64,000 nt of DNA, taken from the NCBI RefSeq assembly GCF_030297675.1, contig NZ_AP028142.1, positions 372,001 to 436,000 on the forward strand, given 5' to 3'. A program made the position numbers and the translations under genes. Under the pieces are notes generated by a model. The model was not told where the DNA came from. It searched no databases and worked only from the letters and a program-made list of their open reading frames with translations. The first letter of the stretch is position 1. Each line of letters begins with the position of its first letter. Origin of the DNA: Polynucleobacter sp. HIN11 (lineage in GTDB: Bacteria > Pseudomonadota > Gammaproteobacteria > Burkholderiales > Burkholderiaceae). Shown one piece after another: positions 1-8,086 of the stretch.

Positions 1-1655
1 GTTGTTTTATATGGATTGCCTTTACAAATCGCTGCGGCTGCAAAGGGCGATAGGGCGGTTGGCGGTGAAACCTCTGATAACACTGCATAGTAAAAAATAA
101 ACATATGCGCTGCAAATGCTGGTACGCCCAGATTAATCAGAGCGGGTGCCGCAATCACAGCGCAAATAATGTACGAAGCGGTGACTGGAACCGCAAGTCC
201 CACAATCCAAACAATCAATGCGGTGAAAATTGCGGTGAGTAATAAAGAGCCGCCCGCGTACTGAATCACAATCGAGCTGAACTTCAGGCCCAAACCAGTC
301 AATACCACGGTGCCCACAATCAGACCAGCACCAGCGCAGGTTGCTGCAATGGCTAAAACACTGGTTGAGCCAGAGGCTAGAGCCTTCGTTAAATTGGATT
401 CATAAAGTCCTTTGAGGATGGGTTGCTTCCCCGTAAACCACTCGTAGGGGATGATGGCAGTGTCTCTGCGCAGCATGCTGGTCAAGGCAGAAATAATCGT
501 TGCCCATAGTACGGACATTACGGGTGTAAAGCCCATGGCCATAAATAGAACAATCGATATTAATGAGAAGAAATGGAACCAGTATTTTTTACTCAACGAC
601 CAGGCACTCTCGACCGCCTCAAAATGCATTGCTTTCATGCCGTATTTGCGAACATCAATCTCCACCATCGTGAAAAGTCCGAGATAGAACAAAATCGTTG
701 GAATAATCGACATCAATAAGACGTCTAAATAGGAGATCTTCAGAAAGTCGGCAATCAGGAATGCTGCTGCACCCAGAACAGGCGGCGAGATAATTGCTCC
801 CAATCCACCAGCAGCTAAAAGTCCTCCCGCAGCATTCTTCTCATACCCCACTTTGTTGAGCATGGGTGCCGCTACCGAGCCAACGGTGACAGTAGTCGCT
901 ACACCAGAGCCAGAGGGGCCGCCCAGTAAGAATGACGATAAAACAATGGTGCGTCCTACACCAGATGATTTGCCACCCATGGCAGCAAACGAGAAGTCGA
1001 TAAAGAACTTACCGGCACCCGTAAATTGCAAGAATGCCCCAAAGATCGTAAATAGAATAATCAGTGTGGCTGATACATCAACTGCAGTTCCATAGATACC
1101 CTCTAGGGTCATGTACATAAAACCAACCAAACGGTCTATTGAGTAGCCTTTATGGGTCCAGGGGGCTGGAAGTAAGTCTCCAAAGAGCGCATAGAGTAAA
1201 AATAGCACCGTCACTGTAACCAAAATCATTCCATTCGTTCGGCGCACAGCCTCGAGGATCAGTAAGACGAGGGCTGAACCAAAAAGTACATCGGTTGGGT
1301 TGGGTGCAGTATTGCGATCACCAAAGTCATCGCCGCCCGAGATGGCGTAATAAGCGATGGCGATAGAAGCAAGTGCAAAAAGGATGTCCCACCACATCAG
1401 CCGATTTTTATAACGCGCCATGAGAGGGAAACTCAAGAACACTAAGAAGAGAACAAAGCCGACGTGAACAGTCCGCAATACTTGAGTTGGAACAATCGAA
1501 TACGCTGCGTACAAATGAAATAGTGACATCCCAACTGCCACGAGGGTTAAAAAGATCGCGAAGATCCCTTTGTAATTATTGGAGTCACCCTCTTCTTGTT
1601 TGATGAGCGCGTCTAATTTTTCTTGGGTTGCGCTATCGATTGCACTTTCGCTCAT
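1..1655 (-). CDS. TRAP transporter fused permease (4TM/12TM, TAXI type), partial
   Basis: Reading leftwards from the ATG at 1655, the frame stays open to the window edge (551 codons), so the C-terminus is missing. The product starts with a short soluble tail and then has many hydrophobic segments separated by short loops. The glycine-rich stretch around residues 230-290 (GGPSGSGVATTVTVGSVAAP, then GGLGAIISPPVLGAAAFLIA) is characteristic of the DctM-type large permease, and the extra N-terminal membrane segments indicate the fused small+large form that accompanies TAXI binding proteins. It would import a carboxylic acid using an ion gradient. The binding-protein gene lies just upstream in the same direction, separated by a hairpin. 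The substrate cannot be read from the sequence. Confidence 0.93.
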   Translation of the reverse strand, partial: MSESAIDSATQEKLDALIKQEEGDSNNYKGIFAIFLTLVAVGMSLFHLYAAYSIVPTQVLRTVHVGFVLFLVFLSFPLMARYKNRLMWWDILFALASIAIAYYAISGGDDFGDRNTAPNPTDVLFGSALVLLILEAVRRTNGMILVTVTVLFLLYALFGDLLPAPWTHKGYSIDRLVGFMYMTLEGIYGTAVDVSATLIILFTIFGAFLQFTGAGKFFIDFSFAAMGGKSSGVGRTIVLSSFLLGGPSGSGVATTVTVGSVAAPMLNKVGYEKNAAGGLLAAGGLGAIISPPVLGAAAFLIADFLKISYLDVLLMSIIPTILFYLGLFTMVEIDVRKYGMKAMHFEAVESAWSLSKKYWFHFFSLISIVLFMAMGFTPVMSVLWATIISALTSMLRRDTAIIPYEWFTGKQPILKGLYESNLTKALASGSTSVLAIAATCAGAGLIVGTVVLTGLGLKFSSIVIQYAGGSLLLTAIFTALIVWIVGLAVPVTASYIICAVIAAPALINLGVPAFAAHMFIFYYAVLSEVSPPTALSPFAAAAICKGNPYKT

Positions 1656-1670
1656 GGTGTTGGTCTCTAT

Positions 1671-1697
1671 TAAAAAATGGCCGCATTAGCGGCCATT
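1671..1697 (-). terminator. Intrinsic terminator/attenuator between TRAP binding protein and permease
   Basis: A perfect 9-bp inverted repeat (AATGGCCGC, loop of 4, GCGGCCATT) is followed on the minus strand by a run of six T residues. It sits between two co-directional genes of one transporter. It probably lowers permease transcription relative to the binding protein rather than ending the operon completely. Confidence 0.75.
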
Positions 1698-1718
1698 AAA
1701 ACAAAACGAAAAAACAGA

Positions 1719-2669
1719 TTAATTGACTTTAATATTTTTCTCTTTGAAGTACTTCAAAGCACCAGGATGAAATGGTACTGGTGTTGAGGCAGCCTTTTGA
1801 CCTTCAGGAGTCACATTGATGTACTCGTAGTGTGAGCGAACTAAGTCGATCTTGTTATCAAATACAGCTTTCACGATGTCGTAAGCTTCTTTTTCAGACA
1901 TCTTTGAGCTGGTGACCAAGATATTAGCAACAGAGATCACGTTATTGTCTTTATCCATGCCCTTGTAGGTGGTCTTTGGAATCACGTCCTTGAAGTAAAG
2001 GTTGCCATATTTTTTGTTCATGGCATCGACTTCTTTGGAGTGATCGATCATCACAATTTTGGTTCCCGGAGTATTGGCAAGGTCAGTTACAGCAGCAGTT
2101 GGTAAACCACCTACCCAAAAGAACGCATCAATCTTACGGTCTTTCACAGCATTCACTGACTCAGCAACGCCCAGACGCTCACGCTTCATGTCTTTATCTT
2201 TATCAAGACCAGCAGCCTCAATCACGCGAAAGGCCATCACCTCAGTGGCGCTACCAGGACTTCCGGTGCTCACACGCTTACCTTTGAGATCTTGCAGCGT
2301 TTTGATACCCGAAGCCTCAGTGGTCACAATGTGCATACGATTGGGATAGAGGACCAACAAAGTGTTAAGGTCAATTTTTTTACCAGAGAATTTGCCTTGA
2401 CCAGTTTGTGCATCTTTAGCGGCATCGGCCATTGAGAAGCCAATATAAGGCTTGCCAGTGCCAATGAGGTTAAGGTTGTCTACAGAGCCGCCAGTCACCT
2501 CAGCAGTCGCAGACATACCAGGCACTTTTTTCGACAGAACAGCTGCTAAGCCGCCACCCATGGGATAGTAAACACCGCCGGTACCGCCAGTCGCGACCGA
2601 AAGATTTTGTGCTTGAACGCTGCCCCAAAGCAGTGCAAAGCACAGTGGCAACAATTTAAGTAATTTCAT
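1719..2669 (-). CDS. TAXI-family TRAP transporter solute-binding protein
   Basis: Periplasmic receptor that captures the substrate of the adjacent TRAP permease. The chosen ATG at 2669 has AGGAGA seven bases upstream and gives a clean signal peptide (MKLLKLLPLCFALLWGSVQA, cleavage after VQA near residue 20). An upstream in-frame ATG at 2690 would place that ribosome site inside the gene. The mature protein begins with the family's LSVATGGTGGVYYPMGGGLA stretch, and the later PGSATEVMAFRVIEAAG region is also typical. At 316 residues it has the usual length for TAXI proteins. Known family members bind glutamate, other dicarboxylates or unknown acids, so the ligand here is open. It lies 67 bases downstream of a DapA-family gene on the same strand. 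Confidence 0.93.
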   Translation of the reverse strand: MKLLKLLPLCFALLWGSVQAQNLSVATGGTGGVYYPMGGGLAAVLSKKVPGMSATAEVTGGSVDNLNLIGTGKPYIGFSMADAAKDAQTGQGKFSGKKIDLNTLLVLYPNRMHIVTTEASGIKTLQDLKGKRVSTGSPGSATEVMAFRVIEAAGLDKDKDMKRERLGVAESVNAVKDRKIDAFFWVGGLPTAAVTDLANTPGTKIVMIDHSKEVDAMNKKYGNLYFKDVIPKTTYKGMDKDNNVISVANILVTSSKMSEKEAYDIVKAVFDNKIDLVRSHYEYINVTPEGQKAASTPVPFHPGALKYFKEKNIKVN

Positions 2670-2736
2670 GTAGGTATCTCCTGTAATCATTATTGATCTT
2701 TACTACAAGCCGTAAGTCTATACCAATTTAATGGCC

Positions 2737-3657
2737 TTAAAGCCCTTCCATTTGGAAGTTAATTTTTTGCAGTTCGTGAACCAGTTTATTTTGCTGCTCC
2801 GCATCGAGGGATAGCAGCGGTGGTCTCACCCGCAGCCAATCGGGATCACCACTGTAGTGGGCGACCGCTGCTTTCATACCGGGAATCATCGGGAACTGCG
2901 CAAAAATAGCTCGTACTGCCGATAAGGACTCTTGAAGAGCATCTGCCCCAGACTCTTGCCAACGCGCTGCCAGCTGGGCAATTGCTTTTGGATTGACGTT
3001 CGCAGTGGCTGAGATGCAACCCACGCCCCCAGCTTTTAAGGTGCGCAGTAAAAATACCTCACTGCCTGCATATACTCGAAATCCCGAGCCAGCCAACGCT
3101 TTAATGACAGATTCGGTATACGGCCAATCCCCCGAACTATCTTTCATCCCAATGACGGTATTGGGATAGGTCTTCACTAACCGTTCTAACAGGGAAAGGT
3201 TCAGACCAATTTTGGTGACCGGGGGGATGTTATAGACATAGATTTTTAAGTTTGCATCGGCAACTTTTTCGATGACCTCAGCATAAAACGCAAATAGGCC
3301 ATCATCGGCTATGTCTTTGTAATAAAAGGGCGGGAGCATCAATACTCCAGCGCAACCAGCATTCACAGCGGCACGTGTCATTGCTACTGCATCATCAACT
3401 GAGCATGCACCAGTGCCTGGCATCACATTATTTGGGTTGAGTCCACCATCAATCAACTCCTCTAACACCGTGATCTTTTGGCGTGCCGACATGGAATTGG
3501 CTTCAGAGTTTGTTCCGAATACTGCTTGACCCACTCCATGACTTTGAAGCCATTGGCATTGCCGCAGGAGTTTTTTGGCATTCGGACTACCATCGGCATT
3601 AAATGGGGTTAGCACTGGGGATAAAACTGCAGAAAAACTCGAGGAATGAAGAGGCAT
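2737..3657 (-). CDS. Dihydrodipicolinate synthase (DapA) family lyase
   Basis: A 306-residue TIM-barrel class I aldolase/dehydratase. The Schiff-base lysine is visible at about residue 172 (GMKDSSG) and the catalytic tyrosine at about 142 (YNIPP). The substrate loop reads GTNSEA near residues 48-53 instead of the GTTGE of true DapA, which argues against lysine synthesis and for a 2-keto-acid aldolase or dehydratase. The ATG at 3657 has GGAG six bases upstream. A TTG at 3669 would start inside that ribosome site. The upstream 2-hydroxyacid dehydrogenase ends 12 bases before this start, so the two are co-transcribed with the TRAP genes. Inference: it cleaves or dehydrates the 2-keto-3-deoxy acid made by the divergent IlvD-type dehydratase. 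Confidence 0.88.
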   Translation of the reverse strand: MPLHSSSFSAVLSPVLTPFNADGSPNAKKLLRQCQWLQSHGVGQAVFGTNSEANSMSARQKITVLEELIDGGLNPNNVMPGTGACSVDDAVAMTRAAVNAGCAGVLMLPPFYYKDIADDGLFAFYAEVIEKVADANLKIYVYNIPPVTKIGLNLSLLERLVKTYPNTVIGMKDSSGDWPYTESVIKALAGSGFRVYAGSEVFLLRTLKAGGVGCISATANVNPKAIAQLAARWQESGADALQESLSAVRAIFAQFPMIPGMKAAVAHYSGDPDWLRVRPPLLSLDAEQQNKLVHELQKINFQMEGL

Positions 3658-3669
3658 CACAATCTCCAA

Positions 3670-4599
3670 TTACATGGCAATAGGGGTTGGTAGAGGGCGC
3701 TGATTAAAAAAGGCAACGAGATTATCAATCGCTAGGTTCGTCATCGCTTGACGTGTCTCTTGGGTAGCGCTGCCAATATGCGGCGTGAGTAAAACATTGG
3801 GGAGCTCTAAAAATTGTGGATCAGGATTGGGTTCGTTTTCAAAAACATCCAGGGCGGCTCCAGCAATCTTCCTGCCATGAAGTGCAGCCAACAAATCGGA
3901 CTCGTTGATGACAGTGCCGCGAGCGACATTAATTAAGTAAGACGAGGGGCCTAAAGCCTCTAAGATCTCACGATGAATCATGCGCTCGGTTTCCTTGCCG
4001 CCGGGGCAGCACAGAATCAAGACATCACTCATTCTTGCTAGCTCAATTAATGAGGAAATGTATGGATAGGAGAGGTGCTTGTCATGTGGGCCATGGTAGG
4101 CAATCTTTACCTTAAAAGGTACAAGTCGCGCTGCGAGCTCTTGACCAATTCGTCCCATGCCCACGATCCCGATTGTTTTGCCAGCCAAGGAAGTTGTAAA
4201 CGGAAAGGCCCCTTTACTCCAATTTTTATGAAGTACAAATTCATGTGCCCTCGGAATTTGACGCAGTAGGGCAAACAACATGCCGATCGTGAGTTCGCAT
4301 ACTGCATCGTTGAGGACCCCTGGCGTGTTCGATGCCATGATTCCTTTTTGCCTTAAATAATCGAGCGGAAGATTGTCATATCCAACGCCACAGCAGGCAA
4401 TCATTTTGACTTGGGGCAATTGATCTAAAAGAGTGGGTGTGATGGGATAGCTGGGCCTAGTCAAAATCGCCTGAACATCCTTTTTTGGAATGGGACCTTG
4501 GGGGTCGGGCATCATCACTGGCGTTAAGCGACGCAAGACCTCATCTTGCATGATTTCAGGGAAAAATCCCACTTGTAATACGCTATTGACTGGAATCAT
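3670..4599 (-). CDS. D-isomer-specific 2-hydroxyacid dehydrogenase
   Basis: NAD(P)-dependent reductase or dehydrogenase acting on a short 2-keto/2-hydroxy acid such as glyoxylate, hydroxypyruvate or a related compound. The nucleotide-binding fingerprint is VGMGRIG. The catalytic Arg-Glu-His set is present in NVARGT, DVFENEP and TPHIGSAT. Length is 309 residues, normal for the family. It is the first gene of the leftward operon (dehydrogenase, lyase, binding protein, permease). The exact substrate is unknown, and the context suggests it handles a two- or three-carbon product of the lyase. It is one of three D-2-hydroxyacid dehydrogenases in the window. Confidence 0.9.
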   Translation of the reverse strand: MIPVNSVLQVGFFPEIMQDEVLRRLTPVMMPDPQGPIPKKDVQAILTRPSYPITPTLLDQLPQVKMIACCGVGYDNLPLDYLRQKGIMASNTPGVLNDAVCELTIGMLFALLRQIPRAHEFVLHKNWSKGAFPFTTSLAGKTIGIVGMGRIGQELAARLVPFKVKIAYHGPHDKHLSYPYISSLIELARMSDVLILCCPGGKETERMIHREILEALGPSSYLINVARGTVINESDLLAALHGRKIAGAALDVFENEPNPDPQFLELPNVLLTPHIGSATQETRQAMTNLAIDNLVAFFNQRPLPTPIAM

Positions 4600-4671
4600 G
4601 TCTCGATTCTATTTTTATTGGAATAATGTGACATTGTAAGTCGATATTTTTAACATTTTGGATACCAACCA
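4600..4671. promoter_or_regulatory. Divergent control region with an odd-centred palindrome
   Basis: This 72-base gap separates the leftward transport/lyase operon from the rightward dehydratase operon and must hold the start-proximal control signals of both. It contains AATGT-G-ACATT (4625-4635), a perfect palindrome around one central base, of a size that fits half of a GntR- or LysR-type operator. It is otherwise AT-rich with no clear consensus promoter. No regulator gene lies next to it in the window. Confidence 0.4.
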
Positions 4672-6456
4672 TTGAGCACCAATAACGACCCTAAAGCTGC
4701 ATCACAAAGCACACCCCAAACTGGAATTCGCAAGGGCCTCACGCGTTACGGCGATACCGAATTTTCTCTATTCATGCGCAAAGCCTTTATCAAGGCGATG
4801 GGATTTAGTGATAGCGCTCTTGACCGGCCTATTATTGGAATCACGAACACGTATAGTGACTTCAACCCTTGCCATGGCAATGTGCCACAAATGATTGAGG
4901 CGATTAAGCGCGGTGTGATGCAGGCAGGGGGGATGCCGATGGTGTTCCCAACCATCTCGATTCATGAGTCATTTGCATTTCCAACCAGCATGTATTTACG
5001 CAATTTGATGGCGCTGGATACTGAAGAGATGATGCGCTCGCAACCAGTGGATGCGGTGGTGCTGGTCGGTGGTTGCGATAAAACCATCCCCGCTCAATTA
5101 ATGGCCGCAGCCAGTCTTGATGTGCCAGTGTTATCAATTCCGACGGGCCCGATGCTGACCACCTTGCATCAAGGCGATCGCTTGGGAGCTTGCACCGATT
5201 GCCGTCGTTATTGGGGAAAGTTTCGGGCTGGTGAAATTGATCAGGCAGAAATTGATGAGATCAACGGTAAATTAGCGCCAACCACTGGGACCTGTATGGT
5301 GATGGGAACCGCCAGCACCATTGCCTGTATGGTTGAGACCGTTGGCTTGAGTTTGCCTGGCGCAGCAGCAGCCCCGGCCGTTACCGCAGAACGCTTTCGC
5401 TTATCGGAGCTCACTGGGCGCAGAGCGGTTGAGCTCGGCAAAACAGCCGGTGAAGGTAAATTCTCGCCACGAACCATCTTAAGTCCCGAGGCGTTGACAA
5501 ATGCACTTGTTGTCCTGCATGCAATCGGGGGCTCAACCAATGCCTTGATTCATTTCACGGCGATCGCAGCACGATTGGGAATCAAATTAGATTTGGAGCG
5601 CTTTGATCGCTTGGGCCGAAATATTCCGGTCCTGGTTGATTTAAAGCCTAGTGGTTCGCACTACATGGAACACTTATATGAAGACGGTGGATTGATGGGT
5701 GTCTTGCGAGAGTTAAAACCCCACTTGTACCTCGATTGCTTAACGGTATCCGGCAAAACGCTTGGCGAGGAGATTGACGCAGCAAAAGTTACCAAAGCCC
5801 GTAAGGTCATTCGGATTGCGAGTGAACCAATTTACCCTGTCGGTGGCTTAGCTGTCTTGAAGGGCAATTTAGCGCCGCGTGGCGCAGTGATTAAGCACTC
5901 AGCTGCTAGCCCTAATTTACTCAAACATCGTGGTCGCGCTGTGGTATTCAAATCTTTGGAGGATTTAGCCTTGCGCGTGGACAGTCCAGATCTAGACGTC
6001 ACGGCAGAAGATATCTTGGTTTTACAGAACGCTGGCCCCAAAGGTGCGCCGGGCATGCCTGAAGCTGGCTATTTGCCGATTCCAAAAAAGCTGGCTCAAG
6101 CAGGAGTCAAAGACATGGTTCGGATCTCCGATGCTCGTATGAGTGGCACCGCCTTTGGCACGATTGTCTTACACGTTACTCCAGAGTCTGCCGAGAACGG
6201 ACCGCTTGCCATCGTTCAGGATGGCGACATGATTACCTTGGATGTTGAAAAACGTTTATTGCAATTAGAGCTTGATGATGCAGAAATTGCGCGCCGTATT
6301 GCCTCTCTTGAGACACCAGCAAAGCGCTTGAATATTCCAGAAACGGGTTATCGTCATCTCTATCAAACGACGGTTACGCAAGCGGATGTTGGGTGTGATT
6401 TTGACTTCATGGTTCCCTCTGCACATGGCGTCGTACCACTTCTAAGGGGAAATTGA
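4672..6456 (+). CDS. IlvD/Edd-family sugar-acid dehydratase (arabinonate/xylonate type)
   Basis: Iron-sulfur dehydratase converting an aldonate-like 2,3-dihydroxy acid to its 2-keto-3-deoxy acid. Three candidate cluster cysteines are visible: C67 in NPCHGN, C135 in GGCDKT (followed by the conserved metal-binding Lys) and C208 in GTCMVMGTAST. The extra CTDCRRYWGKFRAGEID segment (about 174-190) and the 594-residue length match sugar-acid dehydratases better than the branched-chain IlvD. The start is a TTG at 4672 with GGATA about seven bases upstream, and the next Met would remove conserved sequence. The following gene begins one base after the stop. Exact substrate unknown; L-arabinonate or D-xylonate are the nearest known types. 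Confidence 0.88.
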   Translation: MSTNNDPKAASQSTPQTGIRKGLTRYGDTEFSLFMRKAFIKAMGFSDSALDRPIIGITNTYSDFNPCHGNVPQMIEAIKRGVMQAGGMPMVFPTISIHESFAFPTSMYLRNLMALDTEEMMRSQPVDAVVLVGGCDKTIPAQLMAAASLDVPVLSIPTGPMLTTLHQGDRLGACTDCRRYWGKFRAGEIDQAEIDEINGKLAPTTGTCMVMGTASTIACMVETVGLSLPGAAAAPAVTAERFRLSELTGRRAVELGKTAGEGKFSPRTILSPEALTNALVVLHAIGGSTNALIHFTAIAARLGIKLDLERFDRLGRNIPVLVDLKPSGSHYMEHLYEDGGLMGVLRELKPHLYLDCLTVSGKTLGEEIDAAKVTKARKVIRIASEPIYPVGGLAVLKGNLAPRGAVIKHSAASPNLLKHRGRAVVFKSLEDLALRVDSPDLDVTAEDILVLQNAGPKGAPGMPEAGYLPIPKKLAQAGVKDMVRISDARMSGTAFGTIVLHVTPESAENGPLAIVQDGDMITLDVEKRLLQLELDDAEIARRIASLETPAKRLNIPETGYRHLYQTTVTQADVGCDFDFMVPSAHGVVPLLRGN

Positions 6457-6457
6457 G

Positions 6458-7399
6458 ATGCTATTTAATCCAGCCGAGACCAAAGTTTTAATCGTGGGCG
6501 GTGGAACCATGGGGGCTGATGTTGCCCTAGTCTGTGCTCGTGGAGGGTGCGCAACCCAAGTTTTTGAATCGAGCGCTGAACGCCGAGCTCTCTTGCCCAA
6601 TTATTTTGAAACTAAATTGCAAGAAATTGGATATCCACATCGGCTACATTTGCTCTCCGTCGTTGATTCGCTCAATCACTTTGATTGGTCAGAAATTGAT
6701 TTAGTGATTGAGTGTGTTCCAGAAAAACTTGAGGTCAAACAGGATTTATTTGCTCAACTCGAGCAGGTAGTGAACCCTGAAACTGTGCTAGCAAGTAATA
6801 GTTCTAGTTTTCCCATTAGTGAAATTGCCAAAGGTTTAAAAAGTCCAGCTCGGATGATTGGTTTGCATTTTTTTATGCCCGCACATTTAGTTCCTTGCGT
6901 GGAGGTGATCTATGGTGAAAAAACATCACGTTTGGTAGCAGACAGTTTGAGTCGTTTAATGACCGCGTGTGGCATGGTTCCGGTTACTGTTAAAAAGGAC
7001 TTGCCAGGATTTTTGGCCAATCGTTTGCAACACGCGCTCTCTCGTGAAGCCTTTGATCTGATCGATGCGGGGATTGTCACGCCTGAAGATGTTGATAAAG
7101 CAGTGCGTTTTGGTTTCGGCTTTCGTTACTTGGCTGCAGGTCCAGTATTGCAGCGTGATCATGCTGGTGTTGAGGTTCATGCCGCGGCCGGAGCCAGTAT
7201 CTATCCCTCCCTTAATAACAAAGGTGAGATTGCACAATGCCTTAAGGAAAAAGTGGATTCTGAAAATCTCGGAATGAAAACAGGTCAAGGGTTTTATTCC
7301 TGGGATGCCGAGGCGATCAAAGTAGAGCGCCAGCGTTACGATGATTTACTTCGTGCTGGGTTGAAGCTCTTACAAAAAGAACTTCCTGAAATCAAATAA
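6458..7399 (+). CDS. 3-hydroxyacyl-CoA dehydrogenase family protein
   Basis: NAD-dependent 3-hydroxy acid or 3-hydroxyacyl-CoA dehydrogenase of 313 residues. The Rossmann fingerprint GGGTMG is at residues 14-19. The catalytic His (about 137, GLHFFMP) and Glu (about 149, VEVI) are present, followed by the C-terminal helical domain with PGFLANRLQ. Single-domain relatives include 3-hydroxybutyryl-CoA dehydrogenase, carnitine dehydrogenase and lambda-crystallin/L-gulonate 3-dehydrogenase. Placement directly behind a sugar-acid dehydratase makes a free 3-hydroxy acid substrate plausible, but that is inference. The ATG at 6458 has AAGGGGA upstream. Confidence 0.85.
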   Translation: MLFNPAETKVLIVGGGTMGADVALVCARGGCATQVFESSAERRALLPNYFETKLQEIGYPHRLHLLSVVDSLNHFDWSEIDLVIECVPEKLEVKQDLFAQLEQVVNPETVLASNSSSFPISEIAKGLKSPARMIGLHFFMPAHLVPCVEVIYGEKTSRLVADSLSRLMTACGMVPVTVKKDLPGFLANRLQHALSREAFDLIDAGIVTPEDVDKAVRFGFGFRYLAAGPVLQRDHAGVEVHAAAGASIYPSLNNKGEIAQCLKEKVDSENLGMKTGQGFYSWDAEAIKVERQRYDDLLRAGLKLLQKELPEIK

Positions 7400-7400
7400 A

Positions 7401-8054
7401 GTGAGCGTACCGGTTCGCATTTGGGATCTGCCAACTCGCCTATTTCATTGGGCTTTGGCGATCTGTATTGTGCTCGGTATCGTGTTTGTGAAAATCGGCG
7501 GTAATGCCATTCAGTGGCATGCCTATTGTGGCTACACTGCGCTTGTACTGATCTTGTTTCGACTCATTTGGGGTTTTGTGGGTTCGAAGTATGCACGCTT
7601 TGCTAATTTTGTTCCCAGCCCCGCAACACTAATTGCCTTTCTTCGGGGTCAAGTCGATGGCGGACTTGGTCATAACCCGCTCGGCGCCTTATCCGTCATC
7701 GCTCTATTGGTAGTCGTTTTAATTCAGGCTCTGACCGGTTTATTTGCCGATGATGATATTTTTTTCCAGGGACCACTTGCAAAATACGTTTCGAATAGTA
7801 CTGTTGCGCTGCTTTCTAGTATTCATCGCTTCAACCAATACTTAATATTTGCTTTGGTAGGACTGCATATTGCTGCAATCTCGTACTACCATTTTGTTAA
7901 GCAAGAAAATTTAGTCCGACCTATGGTCACCGGTGATAAATTAATCGAGTCTCACCCGAAATTAGCTGAGAAAATTGATTCAAGTCGCCAACGCTTGCTG
8001 GCACTGGCAATATTTTTGTTGATTATCCTCGTCCTGTATTTGCTGATCGCTTAA
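7401..8054 (+). CDS. Cytochrome b561-like membrane protein
   Basis: A 217-residue protein with about five membrane segments and histidines placed as in bacterial/Ni-hydrogenase-type cytochrome b561: FHW near the start, QWHAYCGYTAL, SIHRFNQY and GLHIAAISYYH. It should bind b-type haem and pass electrons across the inner membrane. The GTG start follows the previous stop by one base, suggesting translational coupling with the dehydrogenase. Its 3' end forms one arm of a long inverted repeat shared with the facing cytochrome c' gene. Family members are often linked with small c-type cytochromes, so the facing gene may encode its redox partner. Confidence 0.87.
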   Translation: MSVPVRIWDLPTRLFHWALAICIVLGIVFVKIGGNAIQWHAYCGYTALVLILFRLIWGFVGSKYARFANFVPSPATLIAFLRGQVDGGLGHNPLGALSVIALLVVVLIQALTGLFADDDIFFQGPLAKYVSNSTVALLSSIHRFNQYLIFALVGLHIAAISYYHFVKQENLVRPMVTGDKLIESHPKLAEKIDSSRQRLLALAIFLLIILVLYLLIA

Positions 8055-8073
8055 TCAGTAAATACAGGACGAG
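8028..8073. terminator. Long inverted repeat between convergent cytochrome genes
   Basis: Two 19-base arms (8028-8046 and 8055-8073) pair along their full length with a single G-T wobble, around an 8-base loop that includes the cytochrome b stop codon. Neither side has a T-run, so it is not a textbook intrinsic terminator. It could act as a bidirectional transcript end or an RNase III site. Confidence 0.55.
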
Positions 8074-8086
8074 TTGGGCTGAAAAA

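Noticed and set aside
2059..2349. Plus-strand open frame of 96 codons inside the TAXI binding-protein gene
   Set aside because: It is a shadow of the well-supported minus-strand gene, with no recognisable domain or ribosome site.
2737..3657. Lysine-pathway dapA
   Set aside because: The GTTGE loop is replaced by GTNSEA and the gene sits in a catabolic operon with transport genes.
4672..6456. Branched-chain dihydroxyacid dehydratase ilvD
   Set aside because: The CTDCRRYWGKFRAGEID insertion, NPCHGN motif and the TRAP/lyase context point to a sugar-acid dehydratase; no isoleucine-valine genes are nearby.
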